64,000 nucleotides of DNA from Thuidium tamariscinum (taxonomy: Eukaryota; Streptophyta; Bryopsida; Hypnales; Thuidiaceae). Made by a program: the position numbers and the translations under genes. The first letter of the stretch is position 1; every line of letters starts with the position of its first letter. The stretch is from the NCBI GenBank assembly GCA_947034885.2, contig OX344750.2, positions 5,952,001 through 6,016,000 of the forward strand, in the 5' to 3' direction. Shown here in pieces: positions 51,920-64,000 of this stretch. The notes beneath the pieces were generated by a model. It made no database searches and was not told where the DNA came from. It saw only the letters and a list, made by a program, of their open reading frames with translations.

Positions 51920-54674
51920 TCATGGGTTCAGTTCTTGTTGAGACCAAACTTTCTGTCCAGTGTTTGTATTAGAGCTTTTGAAGAGAATTCGCACGGCATC
52001 CTTGGCATGGTAATAGTCAATCTGCCACAACACAATGAAACCCACCACAACATAAAATTAGAATAGAAATGATACTGGATTCATCTTTAACCCATGTGGT
52101 TTTCAGCTGCATTTATTTGTGAAAAGGACCAAAACAAGTTTCCCAAAACAAAACCATCAAATTCAATCAAGGTCACCAATTTTAGTCAAAGAACTCTAGA
52201 TCGACTACTACTTTCTCATTGACATAGGTCAACACCCCCACGTTGACAAAATTACAGGTTTTACTGCAAGAGATAACTGGCAAGAGAGAGAGAGAGATGG
52301 CCACCTCTTCTGGCTCCAACGTGAGCACGCAAAACGAGTCGAGAGGGCCTTGGTCGGGGTCGACTTGAGGAGCGTCCGAGGGTTCTGAGGATTTGGGAAT
52401 CCCAGGATGTGGGACTGCAAATCCGCTACGAGACTTCGGCGAGCTGTCAAACCAGGCCTTCTCCCTGAACTGCAACAACGACAATAACAGCCATTGCTCA
52501 CAGTTCACAATCTAATCTCAAATACTACTAGAATGGCTTGTACTGTTGAGCACACCAGCAATGGTTGCTTTTCTAGAGCAACTCGCGAAGAAATCAGAAT
52601 TTTTAAAATTTTTTTCCTATTTATTATAAACTTTGAGCTAGTTCAATTCATGTCAACAAGCAATTACGTCACATGAGTGTATGTCCCTTTCAAATCTAGC
52701 TACCGAAGCGATAAGAAGTTCAGTAGCTTATTCTTAGTTAAGGTGCATTAGAGGGCCTTAAACCTCATCATTTTACACCTTATACTCGAATTTTGAGATA
52801 GTCAAATCGTAAAAAAAGAAACCCAAGATTAGTAATTAGGAACAACCAACTGAAGTTGAACTAAAAACTTCGCAATGTAGTTGCATTGTAGATGTGTCTT
52901 ACTTCATGTCAAAGAATAGGACTCAAATTTCAAATACCACAAACACTGTACAGTACATAAGAACCTACTAAGACAGTCTCTACTCAAACAATCTCACGTC
53001 AATGTAAATGTGCCTTGGGTTGCGATCGGTCTCCTCCATTTCAGTCCAAAGCCAACAAAACCAGAGCACTCCTCCTCACGGAGGACTTTCCAACAGTAAT
53101 GTATACATCCTCTTTGGCATAAAATAATATGTGACTGGTTCACTTGAATTTCAGAGATTCAGCAAAAGTATAGTCAATAGGATGGCCTTGAATAGTAAAG
53201 CGCACCGATTTTCGAGCAGAGTCCGAGTCGGCATGACCAATTAAATCCAATATGCCGTGGATGCGAAACTGCTCCCATGAATCCGTGAAATAGTAACAGA
53301 TCTGTACAGATACCAAGGATTAATTCAAGACAAACGAATTCATTTTCGATTACATATGAACATCGAGGGAGTGGAATGGTTTGAAGAGCAAGGCAGGCAT
53401 ACCTCCCCAAATGGACAGTGCTTGATGTCGTCAATCTGAACCACAAAGATATAACACGCCATAGGTAAGCTACAATACATAACTTCTCACAGAAACAGAA
53501 AGGGTTGTCAGAGCTGACCTGCAGAAAAACTCTAAGTGGAGATTAGTACTTTTGAAGAACAAGAATTGAGTTGCGCCCAATTTTGCATCAAAACTCCGAA
53601 TCGCAGAGCAAGAATCGCAAGGTTTAATGTCCAAATGACAGCGCATCCAGACCTCTTTAACATCACATCCTTTGATCCCTCACGAGACCCGGTTCAAAAC
53701 TCTCAGCACATCTCACTATCACAAGTTGTCAAGTGTGGCATACAGAGACGATAAAAAGGAGTTTGACAAAATGTCAAAAAGGTTCTGGAATCTTGTGACC
53801 TCAAGTACTTTGTAATGCCACTTCTACATACAGCACTATTGATTGTCACAATGCTAAGAAAAATTCAAATCACAAAGTGAATTTTGAACACCTAGGTTGT
53901 GAAATTGAAGAGGTCTAGGTATACTACATTCAAACTTTCGACCTAGTGGACAATAAGGTAATGCTTGCCTTGTGAGTCCGTGAGTCTGTTGTGAACTGCA
54001 ACTTGTCAGTACCCTCCACAAAACCTCTGCACCAATAACTCCCCCAGTTGAAACTCATTCACAGCTCATTTCAAGTTGAACCATTCACAACATCATATAC
54101 CAGTGTTAGGGGTTCCGTTTTCCTCTTAGCTGTGACTTGATTTTCAGGTACTATTTACCTTTTTAAAGCCCAACTCTGACCCCAAGGATGCATGTCCAAA
54201 CTAGGATCGCATCATGATCTCCTTCATAAATTCTTTGCAAACAATCTTTTTATCTTTGAACCCCCAAGCATCCCAGGCAAGCATATTCGTGAATCCATGT
54301 CTTCAGGTACATAACCTTTATACACAATATTATCAGTCACTAAGGATCAAAATTCACTGCAAGGAAAGCAAAATACTACAAAGAATAACCGGAAGAAGAT
54401 GGAAGGTGGAATTGGGAATCGAGTCAAACCTAAAAACTAGAGTCCGGTTAGCGGGTCGTCCATCGGGTCGCACCGTAGCCTGTGCAATCACATTACCAAA
54501 TCCAGAGTTCGTCAACAACACTCTTATTCAAGAGGCAGTGACTGAGCTTCTCCACGACTTTGAAATATTTAGAAAAAAGATTTTATATACCATCTGGAGG
54601 TGTGTATGATGCTTCAAATGCTTGTGACTTTGGATGGCCTGCTGCAATAACTCCCTCCAGGAGCTCGTCGCCAT
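51920..54674 (-). CDS. PNPOx-like FMN-binding protein, Alr4036 family, 7 exons
   Basis: Exons in transcript order: 54674-54591, 54479-54430, 54026-53969, 53435-53403, 53301-53206, 52469-52305, 52021-51920; 195 residues, near the ~198 aa I recall for Arabidopsis At2g46580. It starts MATSSWRELLQQAIQSHKHL in a good context (GCCATGG) and continues ATVRPDGRPANRTLVFRGF, FTTDSRTHKIDDIKHCPFGE, ICYYFTDSWEQFRIHG, FREKAWFDSSPKSRSGF, DSFCVLTLEPEEIDYYHAKD and ends VWSQQELNP. This is the order of the Alr4036-type pyridoxamine-phosphate-oxidase-like flavoproteins, a split-barrel FMN fold. Members resemble PNPOx, but whether they oxidise PNP/PMP is not settled to my knowledge, so I call only FMN binding. No transit peptide is visible. 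Intron 3 (53968-53436) begins with GC rather than GT; the other introns are GT-AG. It is divergent from the RF1 gene, 623 bp away. Confidence 0.88.
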
Positions 54675-55297
54675 GGCCGCTGTATCGCCGATGCTACTTC
54701 TCGTCAAATATCGCTTCTGCGAGCATTCCAATTCCACCGTTCGTATAAAATAAGCAAGATTAGCTACAATTGGGGATTACAAGTGGCGTTGATTCCCGCT
54801 TCCTAGACTTGGAATGTCGTCCTCCTGGGTGGGCAGCCAAAATGTAAATCCAAATTCGAACTCTAATTGGAAATACTTACGATTTTTGAATCGAAGAAGA
54901 GAGATTGACCAGCGTGACTCGAGTTATCGTTGAGCTGGTAGAAATCTTGAAGCAAGAGGGAGAAGAAGAGAAGCAGAGAAGGAGAGCAAGACAACAACGC
55001 AAACCAAGACGGCAATGGCAGAAGAGTAATGGATCGATGAAACAAGAAATGGATGAATTTGTGATGAAAGGATGAAGTCCGTCAGCCCACCCTTCTTCGA
55101 AGAGCCCACTGCAGCAGTTTCGCAAGGATAGCCTTCTCGTAGTCGCAAATCTGCATTCCCCTGTTCCATTCGAATGCCAATCCCCGTTTCTCAATTCCGC
55201 CTCTCAAGCTTGTTGCAACAAAGATTGCGTTGTCAAATTTCTTCTTCCTGGTAGATTAATCAGCTTGATTGCGTTTTCTCAAGGCAGGGCAGGCTTC
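54675..55297. promoter_or_regulatory. Divergent intergenic region between PNPOx-like and RF1 genes
   Basis: The two start codons lie head to head 623 bp apart, so this stretch must hold both 5' UTRs and both promoters. It is more GC-rich than the flanking spacers. Short ORFs here (54863-55194, minus) are low in complexity and match nothing I know. No clear TATA box in suitable position was found for either gene. Shared control is an inference from the arrangement only. Confidence 0.55.
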
Positions 55298-59617
<4,320 letters not shown>

Positions 59618-59881
59618 TTTTTTAATGTAATGAGTGTCAAATTAGTATGTTTCATTTATTGCCCTCTGACGGTTGACAGCAGAGGTGGCATTCTTCAACT
59701 TCTTGATCACTAAGTTGATGTGGTCTACACGGTTGCGATACAAGGTATTGCTTACCACGTCTGTATCAATTGCATTGCATCCTGGTGCAGGACTGAGACC
59801 CACTTGAAGTGGTAAATCTTGAATAACTTGTGTTTCATTCCAATTCTGTCTTTGAATCAAACTTGTAGCTCTTACAAGATA

Positions 59882-59971
59882 CTCCCTCTGTCCCAGTAAA
59901 AGCTTCCCAAATTCTTCCTCCCAAGACTATAAATCAGCCTCATTAGGAAGCTTTTACTGGGACAGAGGGAG
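59882..59971. mobile_element. Stowaway MITE
   Basis: 90 bp flanked by TA, beginning CTCCCTCTGTCCCAGTAAAA and ending with its exact inverse; the TIR is perfect over 26 bp. This is the canonical Stowaway end. It lies 264 bp after the RF1 stop codon and may be within or just beyond its 3' UTR. Confidence 0.93.
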
Positions 59972-62900
59972 TATAAGTCAGAACAGCCTATGCCCACTCA
60001 GATTTGCAATCTGGGTACCTTGTGCAATTGGTGTTGATTGTTGTTTTTATTTTTTAGAGGAAGAATTAGTTGAATTGAATGAAATGCACATGGAATCACA
60101 TTAAGTTTGATAAGAATTGGAATTGATATGAATTTTCAAACCAATATATGAAATTGTTAGTAGGTGGCATGGGGGTCATGACCATCTTAAAGAGGTTCCA
60201 AATCAGTGACCTACCACCCTAATTTTGCTTGATGAATGCTTTGAAAGTACCTTTCTAAGGTAGGACCACCCATTCCCAACCGGGGACCAATAACCAACCA
60301 TATTTCCAACCATAGCAAAAAAGTGTTTTTTTCTCCATTTCAAAATTGGGACTTGTAAGTTATTGACATATGTTCCAATTTTGTGAGTCAGAAAGTAAAA
60401 AGCTATAAATAAAAAGGTAGTTTTTGAGTGATTAAAGTTAGTGATCGGCAATAGGTCCAAAGCACTTTTTGCCTTTCAAAATTCATAATTATTTCAATTT
60501 GAGTGGTAAAATTACCAAAGTTTTTGCAATCCTCCTCATTTCTATAGATGCACCTCTAAAATTTTTTACTTTGCCTTGTACGATCCTAGATCATATCTCC
60601 AATTACTTATTTGGTTGACTATAGGTGGTTCTACCTTATTGGCCAAAATTACAACTTATTCTAACAAGTATTTATTCACAAGTAAGTCCACCTAACCAAC
60701 ATGATTTATGGAACCACATGCTTATCATCCTTAAATTGTTCATGAATAAATATGAACTTGAAGAAATTCTTTGACATTAACATCCAATTACATTCCCAAA
60801 GTACATGAGTCGCAAATTTGATGGAAATGGATGGAAGATTGATGCAAATGGGAGGGGCTTGAAGATGATGGAATTGGAATAATGATTGCATTGGATTGGT
60901 TCACTATATTGTAATTTGTAAATTGATGCTAATGTCCTCAAATCCATTTAGTACCATCTTTGCTTCGAAGGATCAATGTGAGGACCTTATACCATTGAGG
61001 ACCAAGGGGTAATTCAAATTTTTGAAATAATAAAGATGTATTATAAAATGAAAATTTGAATAGTAATATTATGATGACTTCCAAACAATAGCTGTAAAAT
61101 ATGATGTATAGATCATACCCAAATGGTTAGGTCAACTACAAACTATACAAATTAATATTTTTCAATAAAATTTGAAGCTAGAAATTGAAATTCTTCTTAC
61201 AATCAATTGTAGATTGAATATTTGTGATTTTCACAAGAATTTTTTCCTTTAAGATGACATTCTTTGGTTTTAATCTTAGTGATTTTCTACTTAACTATTT
61301 TTATTCAAGTCATTTTAAAAGGGTCATTTTTTGAACTAAAAGAGTTAGTTGGGAGGCTAGACCTTGCAATTCTTTTTGAATTATAGAATATTTGCAAAGC
61401 AAAGCCTTCAAAATTTATACTATAGAAATGTTAAAGAACTAACACTACAATCTTCAAAAACATCAATGGATGAAAAATACATTTTTGTGTACGTTGAAAG
61501 TGTTTGAGTTCAACTACTTTTTGAAATTTGAACATTTGGTCCTTTAGGGGTCAAGTCCTAGAAAACCATAAATTGCTCTCTAGAGTGAGAAAAACAAAAA
61601 TAACAGTGATAATCTAAAGGGAATTAGAAATGGATTAGGAAATATATATTCATATACAAAGATGTTTGGCAACGTTTGTATAATATATTATATATGAAAA
61701 TATATGGAAAGAATTGCTCAAGACATGACCCTTTTACATTTTAAACAACATTGGTGGGTTTTTTTGGGAGAAAACAAACAAAAGATGACTCAAGTGGATA
61801 GACTTTTTAGAAAGGTCACTAAAAAGACATGACATATAAAATTGTGCATGGCAATATCTTCAATACTTTTTGATATAATGGTTAACAATGTGTTTTTTCC
61901 AAATCTTCTTGTAAATGCTAGCTTCAAGTGTGGAGGTCTACAAAATGAGCTCCCTTCTGCTTGTATTTTGAAACATATAAAATATTATTTTGGTGGGTTT
62001 TTTTGTGAATGACCATCTCCATAAAGTTGTTGCAAATGGTCACTTTTTATTTTTTGAAAATACTTATTTTTACTATTTTCCCCTAATTTTTGAATCAAAG
62101 TACCTATTTTCTTGAGATTTGTCACTTTTCAAGTTCTCCTACTTAGAGAATTTTTCTATCAATTTCCTTCGGTGAAAACCTTCATTTTAGAGGTATATAC
62201 ATTATTCCTATTTTTAAAATTTTTTTAAAATTATTTTTCTAATTTTATAATACTCCTGAAAAATTCATGAGTACTGTTGCAAAACGCAACAAATAGGACA
62301 AGTGTTTCTTGCAATGACCCTAATGTAGACTTCTTTTCTATAATTCATGACTATAGATTGCTTTTATGGCAACTTTATGATCCTTGATCTTGGATCCATG
62401 TGTCATCAAATCCATAGATTTAAATTTCAATAGATGGTAGGCATTTTTTCTTCCAAATCCGATATAATACTCACAATACTTGTAGTACTCATAGTACTAA
62501 ATCAACAAAAACCAAAAATGCAACAAATAATACAAGTGTTTCTTGCATTCACCATTTCACCCTTGAATGAAGAAAGCATTGCAAATTGTTATATAAATAA
62601 TTAGGGATAATTATTGTATTGTTGAACATGTCTAATTTGTATGATTAGTGTACCAAATAAATTTAGTTGGTTCAATGTTGTTGAATCTGAGTGGTAGTAT
62701 TGTATATTATTGTAGAACTTGCTTGAAAATTGTTTTAGCATAGTGAAATCTTTATGCTGTATATTTTTATTTTCATATTTCTACTAATTCTATAAAAAAA
62801 ACTAGAAAGGTTTTCATGGTCAATGGTCATTTATAGTTCCAATGCCTTATGGTCAAACTTTGCTTGCAAGCTCAGTTCAAGCTTTTAATTTACAATTCAT

Positions 62901-64000
62901 ATATAATATATATTTTTTATTACATGACACTAATCAAACTATGAATTGTCTATCACAAAAAAATTCTATTAATTTTATCTTAAATCACCATTAATATCAT
63001 TTCTAATAAGAGAGAATTTGATAAATATTAAAAAAAGAACTCTAATTAGTATCAAACTCTTTCAAGGAGAACAAATAATTATTCAAATTAAATAGTTTGA
63101 AAATCTCATAAGAGTTCTTATTTATTTGCAAAATGTCATGATAAATGACCTTAAATCAAATCATTATGATCAGGCTCATGAAAGTAATTGAATATCACCA
63201 ATTCATAGAAAATCAGGCTACTCATATAATATACCAGAATTAGCTAGAAGTAGAAGATGATTCAACATACAATTATTAGTAAATATCCCGATCAATCGCA
63301 CAATTACATAATTGATAAAATTGAAACTGCTTAATTGCGTCTTCATCGATCGAGACCAATTACTGGTCAATGAAGCTCAAAGATATCCAAATAATACGTA
63401 CGCACATTTGCCTATCCAGCTCATGCATAACTGCATGTATTAATACCAGAAAAAGAAAACAATCAGCTTTTAATCAGATGTTTTTGCAATCACAGCGAGC
63501 TCTTGAATTTCAAGTATTATAATTCAAATCTGCTCGTCTCGGTTTTCAGTCGATTGAGTTGTTGTAATTAGACAGTTCTGCCTGATTGAATGTTGACAAC
63601 ATCCGTCCGTGAAGTTCTTCTAAGTAGCTAGTAAGATCTAATCAAGACGGGGTTCAAGGTGCCATGGACTGAAAATTTAAGTTTGGCAACATACATGAAC
63701 CGTAATTTCATGGAAATTGGAAAAAACAAAAAAACTGGCAGTCCGATGAATCGAAGATGACCGTCTGGACCTGCAGTTGGATGTATGAACTTGCAGGAGG
63801 CTGACGTACTTCAAGAAGAGCTCGAATGCATATATATAATTATGCCAGTTTACAACTACCTTAAGTGGAAATTTGACTTGGTTTCTGGCTTGTACTGCGA
63901 AGCTAGACTGAGGAGCCAGTGTGGCGATACGTACCGTAGTAGCGTCGCTGGCCGATTCCATGTATTTGGACTAACAAAGGGTCACTAGCTCTGAAGTCTC
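59972..64000. other. AT-rich terminal spacer
   Basis: Contains the partial element at 61925-62320 and an isolated TTAA-type end near 61530-61550 (GGTCCTTTAGGGGTCAA). GC content rises from about 63300; short ORFs at 63677-63961 (-) and 63785-63988 (+) may mark the edge of the next locus, but no product is recognisable. Confidence 0.4.
61925..62320. mobile_element. Partial copy of the GGGYRATTGCAAG element
   Basis: Homologous to the right half of 37147-37881 over about 390 bp, including a shared block with TTCTCCTACTTAGAGAAT, and ends TTTCTTGCAATGACCC. No left TIR was found, so the copy is truncated or diverged. Confidence 0.55.

Noticed and set aside
54675..54737. Upstream extension of the PNPOx-like protein
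   Set aside because: The frame is open but begins with GTG; the ATG at 54674 has a good context and gives the family's usual N-terminus.

Overview
The window is nuclear DNA from a green plant. The supporting evidence is a nuclear gene for a plastid-type release factor 1 with a transit peptide, a plant-type PAP/OAS1 nucleotidyltransferase, intron-rich genes with short introns, a telo-box promoter motif and a textbook Stowaway MITE. The species cannot be fixed from sequence alone. The very AT-rich gene-poor spacers and a nucleotidyltransferase much longer than I recall for flowering plants lean weakly towards a non-seed plant.

Layout. Positions 1 to about 24.8 kb are an AT-rich gene desert packed with short TIR elements and degenerate repeats. 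Four split genes follow, each in a more GC-rich island: (1) a 12-exon PAP/OAS1-type nucleotidyltransferase on + (26253-34651); (2) a 7-exon WDR43/UTP5 nucleolar WD-repeat protein on - (42818-47252); (3) a 7-exon Alr4036-type FMN-binding PNPOx-like protein on - (51920-54674); (4) a 13-exon plastid peptide chain release factor RF1 on + (55298-59617). Genes 1 and 2 converge on an 8 kb transposon-filled spacer. Genes 3 and 4 are head to head, 623 bp apart. From about 60 kb to the end the DNA is again AT-rich repeat, with GC rising in the last 400 bp. All exon models were built by hand from reading frames, splice dinucleotides and remembered family sequences.

The genes are not an operon-like pathway. 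Two serve translation in a broad sense (ribosome assembly and plastid termination), one is an RNA-type nucleotidyltransferase and one a flavoprotein. Two of the 35 introns have GC-AG borders, and one of these splits the catalytic GGQ motif of RF1.

The repeat fraction is the most informative novelty. It holds TTAA-flanked elements with CCCCTAAA termini (piggyBac-like), one nested in another with an identifiable empty site; two TA-flanked Tc1/mariner-like MITE families; a Mutator-like MITE with a 10-bp target duplication; a PIF/Harbinger-like MITE; a perfect Stowaway; and a CATWAG-ended family of eight copies, two of them forming a 0.7 kb foldback. No rRNA, convincing tRNA or CRISPR array was seen.
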